NCBI RefSeq assembly: GCF_023283825.1 | Contig: NZ_JAKILD010000018.1 | Location: 51,944-115,943, forward strand | Direction: 5' to 3' | Length of the DNA stretch: 64,000 nt | Source of the DNA: Shewanella olleyana | GTDB taxonomy: Bacteria > Pseudomonadota > Gammaproteobacteria > Enterobacterales > Shewanellaceae | In this document: one piece after another, positions 46,642-56,189 of the stretch | Numbering within the stretch: the stretch's first letter is position 1 | Layout of the letters: every line of letters starts with the position of its first letter | Translations under genes and position numbers: made by a program | The notes under the pieces: generated by a model | What the model was told of the DNA's origin: nothing | Databases searched by the model: none | The model's input: the letters and a program-made list of their open reading frames with translations, nothing else

Positions 46642-48477
46642 ATGTCATCCGATGAAAGAACTTTCCGCGAACTTGGTTTATCCGAGAATTTGCTTCGTGC
46701 CCTTGACGATCTAGGTTACGAAAAACCAACTCCAATTCAGTCTGCAAGTATCGACCCGCTAATGGCAGGTAAAGATATTTTAGGTCAAGCTCAAACTGGT
46801 ACTGGTAAAACAGGTGCTTTCGCACTGCCTTTACTAAACAGTGTTGACCAAAAGCTGAACGCTCCTCAAATCCTAGTGCTTGCACCAACTCGTGAACTTG
46901 CCGTTCAGGTTGCTGAAGCATTTGGTAGCTACGCTAAACACATGAAAGGCTTCCATGTACTACCTATTTACGGTGGTCAAAGCATGCATCAACAATTAAG
47001 TGCGCTACGTCGTGGCCCACAAGTTGTTGTTGGTACGCCTGGTCGTGTTATGGACCACATGCGTCGCGGTACATTAAAATTAGATTCATTAAAAGCATTA
47101 GTGCTTGATGAAGCTGATGAAATGTTAAAAATGGGCTTTATTGACGATATCGAATGGGTATTAGAACATAAGCCTGAAAACAGCCAACTTGCACTTTTCT
47201 CTGCGACCATGCCAGAGCAAATTAAGCGCGTTGCTAATAAGCATTTATCAAACCCTGTTCATATCAGCATCTCAACCACTAACTCAACTGTTGAGTCTAT
47301 TGACCAACGTTTTGTTCAAGTGTCTCAACACAACAAGCTTGAAGCTTTAGTACGTGTATTAGAAGTTGAAAATACTGAAGGTATTATCATCTTCGTTCGT
47401 ACTCGTAACAGCTGTGTTGAATTAGCTGAAAAACTAGAAGCCCGTGGCTACGCTTCATCACCATTACATGGTGACATGAACCAACAAGCACGTGAACGTG
47501 CTGTTGAGCAGCTTAAGCGTGGCAAGCTAGATATCCTTATTGCTACAGACGTTGCGGCCCGTGGTCTTGACGTTGAGCGTATCGGACACGTAGTTAACTA
47601 CGATATCCCATATGATTCAGAAGCTTATGTTCACCGTATTGGCCGTACAGGCCGTGCTGGTCGTACAGGTATGGCGATTCTTTTCGTAACAAACCGCGAA
47701 ATGCGTATGTTACGTACCATTGAGCGTGCGACTTCAAGCCGCATTTCGCCAATGAAAGTACCAAGCCCTGAGACTGTTGCAGAGCGTCGTTTATCTCGTT
47801 TAGGCGAGCAAATCCAAGAAACCATTAACGGTGACTTAGATTTCATGAAAAACGCTGTTGCAGAATTATGTCAACAACTAGAAATCGATACCGATTTATT
47901 AGCTGCGGCATTATTACAACAAGTTCAAGCTGAGCGTCCATTACAACTTCCTGCGATTCAAGAGCGTCAACGTGATTCACGTGACCGTGATGATCGTGGT
48001 AGCCGTGATGGTGGTCGTGAGCGTCCACGTCGTGATTCACGCGGTGGTCGTCCACAGCCAACGAGCTTTGGTAGTGCTGAAGGCTTAAAAGATAAGCCAG
48101 ATGTTAAGATGTGCCGTTACGTAATCGAAGTAGGTCGTGATAATGGTGTTGGTGTAGGTAACATCGTTGGCGCTATTGCTAACGAAGCAAACATCGACAG
48201 CCAGTTCATTGGTCAAATTCAATTATTTGATCAAGTGACTTCAATTGACTTACCAGACGGTATGCCAAAAGATGTGTTGACTCACTTACGTAAAGTACGT
48301 GTATGTGGCAAGCCACTGAACATCAAAGAAGCTGGCGATACTGCTTTCCCAGAGCAAAGCGACCGTCCACGTCGTCCACGCAATGACCGCCCTCGTGGTG
48401 ACCGTCCTCGTGGTGATCGCCCTCGTGGTGACCGTCCTCGTGGAGACCGTCCACGTAAGCCACGTGACAGCGAGTAA
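46642..48477 (+). CDS. deaD: DEAD-box RNA helicase DeaD/CsdA
   Basis: A 611-residue ATP-dependent RNA helicase involved in ribosome assembly and mRNA decay in the cold. Motifs: Q motif YEKPTPIQSAS, AQTGTGKTGAF (I), PTRELAVQ (Ia), DEADEML (II), FSATMP (III) and HRIGRTGRAGRTG (VI). Residues 475-550 form the DbpA-type RNA-binding domain (MCRYVIEVGRDNGVGVGNIV). The C-terminus has five PRGDR repeats in a basic tail, encoded by 15-bp tandem repeats. Length is close to E. coli DeaD (629). Confidence 0.96.
   Translation: MSSDERTFRELGLSENLLRALDDLGYEKPTPIQSASIDPLMAGKDILGQAQTGTGKTGAFALPLLNSVDQKLNAPQILVLAPTRELAVQVAEAFGSYAKHMKGFHVLPIYGGQSMHQQLSALRRGPQVVVGTPGRVMDHMRRGTLKLDSLKALVLDEADEMLKMGFIDDIEWVLEHKPENSQLALFSATMPEQIKRVANKHLSNPVHISISTTNSTVESIDQRFVQVSQHNKLEALVRVLEVENTEGIIIFVRTRNSCVELAEKLEARGYASSPLHGDMNQQARERAVEQLKRGKLDILIATDVAARGLDVERIGHVVNYDIPYDSEAYVHRIGRTGRAGRTGMAILFVTNREMRMLRTIERATSSRISPMKVPSPETVAERRLSRLGEQIQETINGDLDFMKNAVAELCQQLEIDTDLLAAALLQQVQAERPLQLPAIQERQRDSRDRDDRGSRDGGRERPRRDSRGGRPQPTSFGSAEGLKDKPDVKMCRYVIEVGRDNGVGVGNIVGAIANEANIDSQFIGQIQLFDQVTSIDLPDGMPKDVLTHLRKVRVCGKPLNIKEAGDTAFPEQSDRPRRPRNDRPRGDRPRGDRPRGDRPRGDRPRKPRDSE
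48392..48457 (+). repeat. 15-bp tandem repeat coding the RPRGD tail of deaD
   Basis: Units of CGTCCTCGTGGTGAC with synonymous changes repeat about four to five times in frame. Confidence 0.85.
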
Positions 48478-48514
48478 TCGCTCACAGTATCAACTTAATG
48501 TTGAATAACTGATA

Positions 48515-48544
48515 AAAAATGGAGCTTAGGCTCCATTTTTTTTT
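48515..48544. terminator. terminator after deaD
   Basis: Stem AATGGAGC/GCTCCATT with TTAG loop and a T9 run. Confidence 0.92.
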
Positions 48545-48649
48545 GCTCTATATTAAGTTTATAAACAGCCTGAACAAACAAGGGTAATATTTCATATTGC
48601 ACTTCCATGCTTTGGCTCATTTTCAATAAAATTTGAAACTAAGCTAACT

Positions 48650-49597
48650 TCATTTCTTATTACTATTTCCTTTACGTTTTTGGGCAGCGTATAAAGGCCA
48701 TATTTGAACCACAAAGACTGAACCTACAATCAAAACAATGCCTAATAATGACCAAGTATCCAGCGTGTCGGCACTAAAGGTATTTGGCCATAAACCTAGC
48801 TTTACCACCATGGCATTGGCAGCGAAGCTCAGCACCGGAGTCAAAGCCAGCATGGCGCTGACCTGAGCGGTAGGCCAATACTTCATTGATTGGCCAAAAC
48901 ACCCATATGCAATCAGAGTATTCGCGGCGCAAAAAACAATCACTACCCATTCATCATTGGTCATCGAACCAAAGTGACTAAAGTCGCTAAAGGGTGCCAT
49001 CACCAAAATACCTAAACCATAAATAAACAGCAGCACATTATTCGGCGTTAACTTGGCAATAAGCGACTTCTGTAACAGTGCATAGCTCGTCCAAGATAAC
49101 ACTGAGAACTGGACAATTAACACTCCAATTCCAACTTGGCTAGCATCGGTGGCAGACAAGTCCAAACTTGGGTGAAAAAACAATAATACCCCAAGGGCTA
49201 AGGTGGCAAAGCAAGTTAGCTGCAACGCAGTTAAGCGCTCTTTGAAAAATAATGCGCCGCCAAATGCCAAATAAAAAGGCGCAGTTTGGAAGTTAAGTTG
49301 GGCAGTTCCAGGTGATAAGTAATCCAGTGAATATACAAACGATGTGTAGTTACACATCAACAAGATAGCGGCGGCTGATAATCTCAGCCAATCTTGCATT
49401 GCTAAATTTGCAAACTGTCTCAAAGCACCAAATCGCCACTGCAAAAAGTACGTCACCACAAACGCCACCAAAAATCGAAACCAAGTGAGTGTGACAGGAT
49501 CGATAAAACCGCCAGAGAGCTTTAAGGCAATGGGTAAAATACCCCAAAAAATGACGGCGACGGAAACAAAAATGAATCCTAAACGAGTATGGCTCAC
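48650..49597 (-). CDS. EamA/DMT family permease
   Basis: A 315-residue drug/metabolite-type transporter with about ten helices in two EamA repeats. It begins, from a GTG at 49597, MSHTRLGFIFVSVAVIFWGI, typical of the family; the frame reaches a TTG five codons earlier. Repeat 1 contains LSPGTAQLNFQTAPFYLAFG, and repeat 2 has YWPTAQVSAMLALTPVLSFA. It probably exports an amino acid or nucleotide-sugar-like metabolite; substrate unknown. It stands alone, divergent from purC. Confidence 0.87.
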   Translation of the reverse strand: MSHTRLGFIFVSVAVIFWGILPIALKLSGGFIDPVTLTWFRFLVAFVVTYFLQWRFGALRQFANLAMQDWLRLSAAAILLMCNYTSFVYSLDYLSPGTAQLNFQTAPFYLAFGGALFFKERLTALQLTCFATLALGVLLFFHPSLDLSATDASQVGIGVLIVQFSVLSWTSYALLQKSLIAKLTPNNVLLFIYGLGILVMAPFSDFSHFGSMTNDEWVVIVFCAANTLIAYGCFGQSMKYWPTAQVSAMLALTPVLSFAANAMVVKLGLWPNTFSADTLDTWSLLGIVLIVGSVFVVQIWPLYAAQKRKGNSNKK

Positions 49598-49842
49598 TGG
49601 TTTGCTTCTCAATTGAAATAGACGTTAAATTTCGCAACATATTGCCTGAAAGTGATAGCGTTATAAACCAATAAAACGCGGAATAGCTAGACTCAGTTTT
49701 CGCTATACAGGATTAAGAGTTTAGCCGCCTGATAACCATGGAAATCTCGATGAATACAGGTAAAATAGCCGCCATTAAAATACCTATATATCCTGCTTCA
49801 CCAAGGATAGTCCCTGCACTTAACATCTAAGGAACACTGGTC

Positions 49843-50946
49843 ATGAGTCTTGCTGATTCAGTTCTCGCAATTAACAATGATTTGCCTATCCGTACCGATA
49901 AACCGGTCCATAGCGGTAAAGTTCGCAGTGTATATTGGCTTACTGAAGCTGATAGCCGTCGTCTCATTAGTGACAAAGGTTATAACGTTCCTGCTGATAC
50001 GCCGTTAGCCATCATGGTCATCAGTGACCGCATTTCTGCCTTCGATTGTATTTTTCATGGTGAAGGTAATTTGCAAGGTATCCCTGGCAAAGGCGCGGCG
50101 CTAAATGCCATTTCAAATCATTGGTTTAAATTGTTTGCTGAAAACGGTTTAGCAGATAGCCATATCTTAGATATTCCACACCCATTTGTATGGATTGTAC
50201 AAAAAGCTCGCCCAGTTAAAGTGGAAGCGATTTGTCGTCAATACATTACTGGTTCAATGTGGCGTGCATACGCAAAAGGTGAGCGTGAGTTTTGCGGCAT
50301 TACCTTGCCAGAAGGTTTACAAAAAGATCAAAAACTACCTGAGCTACTGATCACACCATCGACTAAAGGTATTTTAACTGGGATCCCAGGTGTGCCTGAA
50401 CAAGACGATGTCAATATCAGCCGTAGTGATATTGAAGCGAACGTTGCCGCATTTGGGTTTGAGCAAGCCTCTGATATCGACTTATATGAAAAGCTTCTAA
50501 AAGAAGGCTTTAAAGTTATCTCTGATGCATTAAGCGAACATGACCAAATGTTTGTCGATACAAAATTTGAGTTTGGTTACGTTAACGATAAAGATGGCAA
50601 TTCAAAGCTTATCTACATGGATGAAGTCGGAACCCCTGATTCATCTCGTATTTGGGATGGTGCAGCGTACCGTGACGGTAAAATTGTTGAAAACTCAAAA
50701 GAAGGTTTCCGCCAATTCCTACTGAATCATTTTGACGATGCTGACATCTTGCTTAATAAAGACAGAATGCCTGAACGTGAAGCACTCGCCCGTGATAATG
50801 ACCTACCATTAGAGGCGATGATGAATGTGTCTCGCACCTATACTGGTGTGGCAGAAAAAGTCACCGGCAGCAGTATCGAGCTTCCTGAAAACCCAAAAGC
50901 CGATATCATTAAAGTGTTGCGTGAAAACTACGACTTGATTGACTAG
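49843..50946 (+). CDS. purC: phosphoribosylaminoimidazole-succinocarboxamide synthase
   Basis: A 367-residue SAICAR synthetase that joins aspartate to CAIR in purine synthesis. This is the longer form (about 300-370 aa) found in some gammaproteobacteria and yeast, not the 237-aa E. coli type. Motifs: [14 protein letters not shown] near the N-terminus, [33 protein letters not shown], and [12 protein letters not shown] (DE-TPDSSR signature). Length and N-terminus are consistent with an intact enzyme. It has no adjacent pur genes and I see no PurR box. Confidence 0.95.
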   Translation: MSLADSVLAINNDLPIRTDKPVHSGKVRSVYWLTEADSRRLISDKGYNVPADTPLAIMVISDRISAFDCIFHGEGNLQGIPGKGAALNAISNHWFKLFAENGLADSHILDIPHPFVWIVQKARPVKVEAICRQYITGSMWRAYAKGEREFCGITLPEGLQKDQKLPELLITPSTKGILTGIPGVPEQDDVNISRSDIEANVAAFGFEQASDIDLYEKLLKEGFKVISDALSEHDQMFVDTKFEFGYVNDKDGNSKLIYMDEVGTPDSSRIWDGAAYRDGKIVENSKEGFRQFLLNHFDDADILLNKDRMPEREALARDNDLPLEAMMNVSRTYTGVAEKVTGSSIELPENPKADIIKVLRENYDLID

Positions 50947-50978
50947 ATTTTTTTAAAGAGAATTTAATTAGTTGAATT

Positions 50979-51006
50979 AAAAAGGATGGCTATTGCCATC
51001 CTTTTT
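50979..51006 (+). terminator. terminator after purC
   Basis: Stem AAAAAGGATGGC/GCCATCCTTTTT with TATT loop. Confidence 0.92.
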
Positions 51007-51246
51007 GCTAACTGCTCACTTGTACTAGCTCATTTTTGGACAGAAGCTAGTTATGCATTATGAGATGGCAAGATCATTCATAAGCGATATGACAAGAGTC
51101 CGTATTCGGGTTTGGCGGTACAGCACACACATAAAAAGCGTAAGTTCTTACGCAAATATTTACTATATAAAGGTACACTCGGGCTTGTTCAACATTTGGG
51201 AGAAGGACGCGGCTGCGCGCGGCCTATCCTTATTAGTTATGTGTTT
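51007..51246. other. gap at the start of the cassette-like region
   Basis: About 240 bases with no gene. It includes the perfect palindrome GCGTAAGTTCTTACGC (about 51138-51153) and a GC-rich block GACGCGGCTGCGCGCGGCC near 51207, with GTTATGC- and GTTATGT-like ends. These could be a degenerate second attC, but the core sites do not match the consensus. Confidence 0.35.
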
Positions 51247-51858
51247 TTACACGAGGTTCTCGTCGTATAAGGTATAGATATCTTCACCAGCACTTTGTCT
51301 TTTAATCAAATTCTGAACTATATCGTATGTGCCATTTGCGCTAGCTACGAAGGACCACTCGTTGAATTGCATTACATATTTTTCTATTGTTGGCGGTTTA
51401 ACTCCAAACTGTTCGGCAACCTTTTCTATTGGTGTTCCCTGCTCAAGTAGGATTTTTGCAGATTGCCAACGCCCAACCTTATTTGCAGTAGATATTAGAG
51501 CCTTATTTCTTGAACGAAATTCCGCTATTTTTGCCCTTTGTTCTTGGTATTGCTCTGAGTAAGTATCAAGAAACTCGCTACAAGACTCACTGGAGCTCAA
51601 TACTTCGTCTGATAGGTCAATATTTAGTGCTTTCGCAATTGACTTCGCATAAGACTCTTGCCGATGTGTTGGTGGCTTTTTATCTTCAGGAACAAAGCTT
51701 CTTAGTATGTCGATAATTTGTTCTGTATTGTAGCTGTACAACTTTAAGTCATCTGCTTTTGCATGCTCTGATATTATATTGTACAAAGTAGTTGGGATTT
51801 CAAAACTGATCCTGGCTTCACCTACTACGATTTCAGCAATTGATACTTCATTGCTCAT
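51247..51858 (-). CDS. cassette-like orphan protein with predicted helix-turn-helix, unknown
   Basis: A 203-residue cytoplasmic protein. Residues 70-100 contain KKPPTHRQESYAKSIAKALN, a T-x-x-Q-x-x-YA-x-x-IA motif I associate with mobile-element proteins. A helix-turn-helix-like segment follows near 150-172 (EKVAEQFGVKPPTIEKYVMQ). I do not recognise the family. The gene is AT-rich and lies on the minus strand after an attC-like site, as gene-cassette cargo would. GAGG precedes the start. It could be a DNA-binding protein; that is inference. Confidence 0.7.
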   Translation of the reverse strand: MSNEVSIAEIVVGEARISFEIPTTLYNIISEHAKADDLKLYSYNTEQIIDILRSFVPEDKKPPTHRQESYAKSIAKALNIDLSDEVLSSSESCSEFLDTYSEQYQEQRAKIAEFRSRNKALISTANKVGRWQSAKILLEQGTPIEKVAEQFGVKPPTIEKYVMQFNEWSFVASANGTYDIVQNLIKRQSAGEDIYTLYDENLV

Positions 51859-51889
51859 ATTGTATTAAACCTCTGTAATTCAATTAAAC

Positions 51890-52005
51890 ACCTAACGCCT
51901 TGCTAACAAGCGACAACGCGATGCCGCTTAACTTGAATATTGAGCCATAAACACAGAGCTGAAATTGCGACTGAAGTCGCCAAGCGTTAGGAGTCTTTGT
52001 TAAGC
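51890..52005 (-). repeat. attC-like integron recombination site
   Basis: Read on the minus strand, the segment starts GCTTAAC (RYYYAAC) and ends GTTAGGT (GTTRRRY), both exact core matches, 116 bases apart. Inner arms CTAACGC/GCGTTAG (from 51892 and 51984) are complementary, and a GCGACT/AGTCGC hairpin lies inside. It sits directly between the stop of one orphan gene and the start of the next, both on the minus strand, as attC sites do. No integrase gene is in the window. Confidence 0.6.
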
Positions 52006-52017
52006 AATTTGTTATAT

Positions 52018-52647
52018 TCATTTCTCTTTCAATGCGATAATTTCACTCGAGTTTTTAACTATAGTTACCGCGATAGAACCCATAAGAAAAAATGGATAAA
52101 AAAACTTCAGAAAGTTTAAGCTGTCATCTGCGGCTTCATTGGTTTTTATGAAATTGTCACGATGATCATTGTATGAGTTCAACCGTTCAAATATCAAGGT
52201 AACAGACTGTTCCTCGGTTTCAACGTTGGGCATGTCTTTAACTAAAATCTTGGGTACAGAGTCTATTTCAATAGTCGCCCAAAATGCGCTAGCACTCTTA
52301 AACCACTCACATAGATCTATCCAATAGGCATGATCTTGTATTGAACAAACTCCTTCAGTAGATTCATACTCAAGGTATGCTCCAATATTCTTTAGTTCTG
52401 TTACAAGTGGTATTTTTTCCGAGTTTGCCCAATTACTGGCCAATGAGGCTCGTACATCTAAAATTGCACCGTATGCCCCCACCAGTGCTACACCTAATAC
52501 AATGGTGTTTACTTTTTTCCATTCAAGAGCGCTTGGATTATATACCTTGCGTATAAATAATTGCCCTAATCCTATGATAATTAAGGTGATTACAAGAATC
52601 GAGCTAGGGGTTGCTAAAAACGGATGTTCACTAAAAAAGTTATTCAT
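52018..52647 (-). CDS. cassette-like membrane protein, unknown function
   Basis: A 209-residue protein from the ATG at 52647, which has AAAGG eight bases upstream; the frame extends 13 codons further. Three hydrophobic segments are visible: ILVITLIIIGLGQLFI near residue 20, IVLGVALVGAYGAIL near 52, and FFYPFFLMGSIAVTIV near the C-terminus. A large loop with two cysteines lies between them. I do not recognise the family. AT-rich, ending 13 bases before the attC-like site, so it looks like a gene-cassette cargo. Confidence 0.68.
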   Translation of the reverse strand: MNNFFSEHPFLATPSSILVITLIIIGLGQLFIRKVYNPSALEWKKVNTIVLGVALVGAYGAILDVRASLASNWANSEKIPLVTELKNIGAYLEYESTEGVCSIQDHAYWIDLCEWFKSASAFWATIEIDSVPKILVKDMPNVETEEQSVTLIFERLNSYNDHRDNFIKTNEAADDSLNFLKFFYPFFLMGSIAVTIVKNSSEIIALKEK

Positions 52648-53172
52648 GACTACCTTTGAATATAACAGCTTATTCAATAGCAGCACGATAACGTTCCAGA
52701 CTGCTCAATTTATGTAGAAAAGATACCATCGCTAACTCATTGTTGTAAATCGAATAATTTTTACAAATACTTTGGTAATGTTTAAAATACAGCCGGAGAA
52801 AAAATGCGTCTTTGTTTACGAGGTCTGTACAACACTTTTTAACATTTTTCAGTGCCTTGATATATATATATGTGTTTTCTCGATAGTTACAAAATTATCG
52901 ATGCGTAGAAAATTCATTTTTCGCATCCTTTGCCTCCCAAGTTATCTCAATTTGGAGCAATTCAGTTATACCTGTATAGATAATCAGTCTTTTGAGCGGC
53001 AAGTAAAGCCATAAAAAATGATTACAAAAACTAAGACTATATTGATTCGTTTTAAATAGCCTCGTTGTTACCGCTGACTTGCAATGGGGCATAAGTGAGT
53101 TACGAACAGCAACTCTATAATTCATTTATATTTACTCAATTATTGAAGACCATTACTTCAATCTAATCCATT
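52648..53172. other. AT-rich non-coding gap
   Basis: No supported gene. Short frames at 52772-53014 and 52895-53125 have no start context and no recognisable content. Confidence 0.45.
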
Positions 53173-53281
53173 GCCTGCCGCAGGCTTATGTGCAGATGCA
53201 TCCAAGACTCGCCGTAAACACATCCATGTGGGCTCTGCGAAAACATCCATGTTTTCGAAGGTCTTGAACGCATCTACACTG
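53173..53281. repeat. structured hairpin element with ACATCCATGT repeats
   Basis: GCCTGCCGCAGGC (53173-53185) is followed by a three-way-junction layout: outer stem CAAGAC (53203-53208)/GTCTTG (53261-53266), enclosing CACATCCATGTG (53219-53230) and CGAAAACATCCATGTTTTCG (53238-53257). Both inner hairpins display the same ACATCCATGT core. It looks like a dispersed palindromic repeat. Confidence 0.65.
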
Positions 53282-53399
53282 GGATTATTGTCTCTTCGAT
53301 TTGACTATATTCGTCGTAATTAAAAAAGCTACAAAAACCAAGAATCTGATCAGCTAAAAGACTCCAGTTGAATTGAGGGCGTTGAAGAAAATAGCGTGA

Positions 53400-53655
53400 G
53401 CCTGACAGGACGTCAGGCTAGCTTTCGTGGGGCCATGGAAGGCCCATCGGAAGCGTTAGCATTTTCGAATAAGTCTGAAGCAGTCGACAAACTAAGTCAG
53501 AAGTTGGATACATTCCCATCGAAAATATGCGCTTTTCAGCATTTTTCGTCTGGGGCGGCAGGGTGATCCAAGAGGGTATTGCTGTTGATACCCTTTTGGC
53601 CTGTGCAGGATGGAATCCTGCGATGTTTCTTTTGTTTTTGGCGAAACGCCACGAC
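53400..53655. repeat. cluster of six hairpins, repeat-like
   Basis: In 255 bases: GCCTGAC/GTCAGGC (53400-53418), GGGCC/GGCCC (53430-53445), CGAAAA-ATGC/GCAT-TTTCG (about 53520-53548), AGGGTAT/ATACCCT (about 53573-53594), CAGGAT/ATCCTG (about 53607-53621) and TGGCG/CGCCA (about 53638-53652). An 87-codon minus-strand frame (53418-53681) spans it, but its sequence follows the palindromes and looks like repeat DNA, not a protein. The gap from here to 53800 shows no gene. Confidence 0.6.
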
Positions 53656-53800
53656 TTTGATTTTTCAAAATGATAAAACAAGTTTAGGGGCAGAAACGTG
53701 TTAAATACACTTAATCACAAGTGGCAGTTAAGGGCGAAAGCTGCATTGTGAAATGCCCGATGGGATATAAGCTCGTACAGCTCACTCTTAATATAGCCAG

Positions 53801-56011
53801 CTACACTTTACGGCGACTTAGCCCTAATGCAGTTAATAGCATTAAACCTAAATAGCCCAAGCTACCACCGCGATTATCTTTCTCAGTAGCGACTTGTGGA
53901 TATTCAAGCGCGATAATCACAGGATCATGATCTGAAGATGAAAACGCGTTTTCAGACTTCGATAATTCACCTGTGTACTTGCTGCTGTATTCAAACAAGT
54001 TAGATTCCACCGCATTGATATGCCAATCTTCCACTGCAACAACACGCTGAGCTAAACTGCTATTGCCTAAAGCATGGTCTAAATTGCCTAGCTCACCATT
54101 GTAGCTATATGAGTATGTTTCAGGTCCGTGCGCTTGAGTACTTAAGTTAATCAAGCCATAACCTTTATCAATAATGCTGCCTTGATTTTGATGCGTCACA
54201 CCATCAAGTGTTGTCCAAGATGCAGTGCGAATGACACGTTCTGTGGTTGCTGAATCATAATCAGTTAACACAGCTAACGGATCTTCTTTAGCGTAGGCAT
54301 TAATATCACCCATCACCAGTACATCGCCATCTAACCCTTTTACTGCTTCACCAATAACTTGCGCGGCAGAAACACGAAAAGCATTACATTTTCCTTGAAG
54401 ATCTTCAGGTTCAGAGTCTTCATTGAAGTTAACCCAATCCTCTAAACAACCAGAGCCTTTCGATTTTAGGTGATTAACAACCACCGTTAGTTTTTGCTCA
54501 TTAATCAAAAAAGTCTGCATCATGCTGTGGCGTTGGTATTTATCGTAAGCAGGACTCAACTCTTCCACATCGCCATTCATGCGACTTACAGCACCTGTTT
54601 TAGCATGTTGTTCAGGAGTCATAATCATTTTTGCTTTGCCATCTAAAGACACAACAGCTGGACGATAAAAAAGGCCCACGCTAATGGCATCATTACCAAC
54701 GAACTTACCTTTAGCCTTATCTGCAGCATCTAGCTCAACAAACTGATAAGCTTGCTCTTCTGGAAGCTTTGCATTCAAAGCATCAAGCAAATTTTGAATC
54801 GCACTTAACTTGCCAAAACCGTTATTTTCAACTTCCATCAAACCTATAATATCGGCGTTCATCGCCACCATAGCGTTCACGATTTTAGTCCGCTGCAATT
54901 GCATTTCTGCTTCAAGAGTTGCACCACGATTGTGCCCTAAAGGGTTTTTATCGCCACCAAATTCGCTATTAAAGAAATTCAACACATTGAAGCTTGAAAC
55001 CCGTATGTCGCCCATTTGGGCAATGGCTGGTATTTCTTTACGGTCCTTTTTACGAATAAAATCTTTGGCGGTCAGCTCATTGAGCGGTAACAAACGATAT
55101 TGATCATCGCTAAAGCCAACAACCCCTTCTAGGTTAGTAACTTGGTCACCAATACGGATATACCCAGTATCAGCATTAAAGCCAGGGAAGTAAGGCACAA
55201 CCCCTGCTGGGGCTTTAATATCGGTATCAATGAATAATTGATTCAGTAAATTAGCATCATTGAGCGCAACAGCTTCTGCTGAAAGCGGTTGATGAACTTG
55301 CGTCGCTTTAAACAGTGGTGCTTTATGCGACAACACCATGTTGTTGCGGTAGATGCTATTATCGAAGCTGAATGTCCGCGTGACTTTCATATCACTTCGA
55401 GTATCAAGCACGACCTTCATGCCCTCAACACGCTCTAATGCTTGTGTAAGGGTTTCTCCGACTTTAACTTGAAGAGGCCTTGCAGGTAACTCACCCACTA
55501 TTTCACCAATATCAACTTTTTGCTCATTTTTGATATCGATTTGGGTAAAGCCATAATGCTCCTTCACTTTACCTTTAACGCAGACCTCAACACCGGGTTG
55601 AATCGCATCAGGAGCTGATTCGCCCCAATGGACAAAAATGCCATCAGATGTACTGGCTAACCCATCACCTTTGGCATCTTGAATGAAAAAGCCTTTATAT
55701 AAACTTTCAGTTCTGGCTGTCACAATGCCCTTAGCCACGTACTCTTCTATAGACTCATAAGCACCATCAGGCACTAACGGACTAGACGCGCCATCACCTT
55801 GAATAGCGTAAATTGGCGTTAAAGTCTCTCCCTCACAGGAGAAAGCATCTTGTAATAATGCTTTATTACCAGAAGTTACTTGTGCGTGCTCAGCCTTAGT
55901 TTCACTTTGAACATTAGTTTCACTTTGAGCATTAGTCGTTTTCGCATTTACCATGACGGGTAACGCTAAACCAATCGCTAACGATATGGCTGTCAGCTTA
56001 TTCACTTTCAT
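53801..56011 (-). CDS. exeM: ExeM/NucH-type extracellular endonuclease with C-terminal sorting tail
   Basis: A 736-residue secreted nuclease. Signal peptide MKVNKLTAISLAIGLALPVM is cleaved near NAK. An OB-like domain (120-330, VEVCVKGKVKEHYGFTQIDI) precedes an endonuclease/exonuclease/phosphatase domain (340-700) with VSSFNVLNFFN, GLMEVENNGFG, VVNHLKSKGSG, GDINAY and SSDHDPVI. It ends GGSLGYLGLMLLTALGLSRRKV-like: Gly-Gly, a hydrophobic helix and basic residues, as in GlyGly-CTERM proteins processed by rhombosortase. Probable role is degradation of extracellular DNA for phosphorus or biofilm turnover. The ATG at 56011 has AAGGG upstream; a TTG two codons earlier is less likely. Confidence 0.88.
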   Translation of the reverse strand: MKVNKLTAISLAIGLALPVMVNAKTTNAQSETNVQSETKAEHAQVTSGNKALLQDAFSCEGETLTPIYAIQGDGASSPLVPDGAYESIEEYVAKGIVTARTESLYKGFFIQDAKGDGLASTSDGIFVHWGESAPDAIQPGVEVCVKGKVKEHYGFTQIDIKNEQKVDIGEIVGELPARPLQVKVGETLTQALERVEGMKVVLDTRSDMKVTRTFSFDNSIYRNNMVLSHKAPLFKATQVHQPLSAEAVALNDANLLNQLFIDTDIKAPAGVVPYFPGFNADTGYIRIGDQVTNLEGVVGFSDDQYRLLPLNELTAKDFIRKKDRKEIPAIAQMGDIRVSSFNVLNFFNSEFGGDKNPLGHNRGATLEAEMQLQRTKIVNAMVAMNADIIGLMEVENNGFGKLSAIQNLLDALNAKLPEEQAYQFVELDAADKAKGKFVGNDAISVGLFYRPAVVSLDGKAKMIMTPEQHAKTGAVSRMNGDVEELSPAYDKYQRHSMMQTFLINEQKLTVVVNHLKSKGSGCLEDWVNFNEDSEPEDLQGKCNAFRVSAAQVIGEAVKGLDGDVLVMGDINAYAKEDPLAVLTDYDSATTERVIRTASWTTLDGVTHQNQGSIIDKGYGLINLSTQAHGPETYSYSYNGELGNLDHALGNSSLAQRVVAVEDWHINAVESNLFEYSSKYTGELSKSENAFSSSDHDPVIIALEYPQVATEKDNRGGSLGYLGLMLLTALGLSRRKV

Positions 56012-56138
56012 ATTCAACCCTTTGATTATTATTGTTTTTATAACACTATGAAATTGCTATTTTAATTAATCGAATCAAATAGTATCAAATAATTGTTACT
56101 GAACTGCTTTTATTTAACATTTACAGTTAAGCAGGCAC

Positions 56139-56164
56139 AAAAAAGGACACTAAATGTGTCCTTT
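56139..56164 (-). terminator. terminator after the DUF1624 gene
   Basis: Stem AAAGGACAC/GTGTCCTTT with a TAAAT loop and an A-run on the plus strand (T-run on the minus strand). Confidence 0.85.
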
Positions 56165-56189
56165 AATGGGGGCTAGCCGCAAACAAAGC

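Noticed and set aside
46487..46921. 144-codon minus-strand frame overlapping the deaD start
   Set aside because: It covers the deaD promoter and the conserved helicase N-terminus on the other strand.
51040..51246. Second attC site after the 203-aa gene
   Set aside because: GTTATGC/ACATAAC-like ends do not fit the GTTRRRY/RYYYAAC cores, and pairing is unclear; reported only as a gap with weak resemblance.
53418..53681. 87-codon minus-strand frame
   Set aside because: It is built on six palindromes; the sequence is better explained as dispersed repeat DNA than as a protein.
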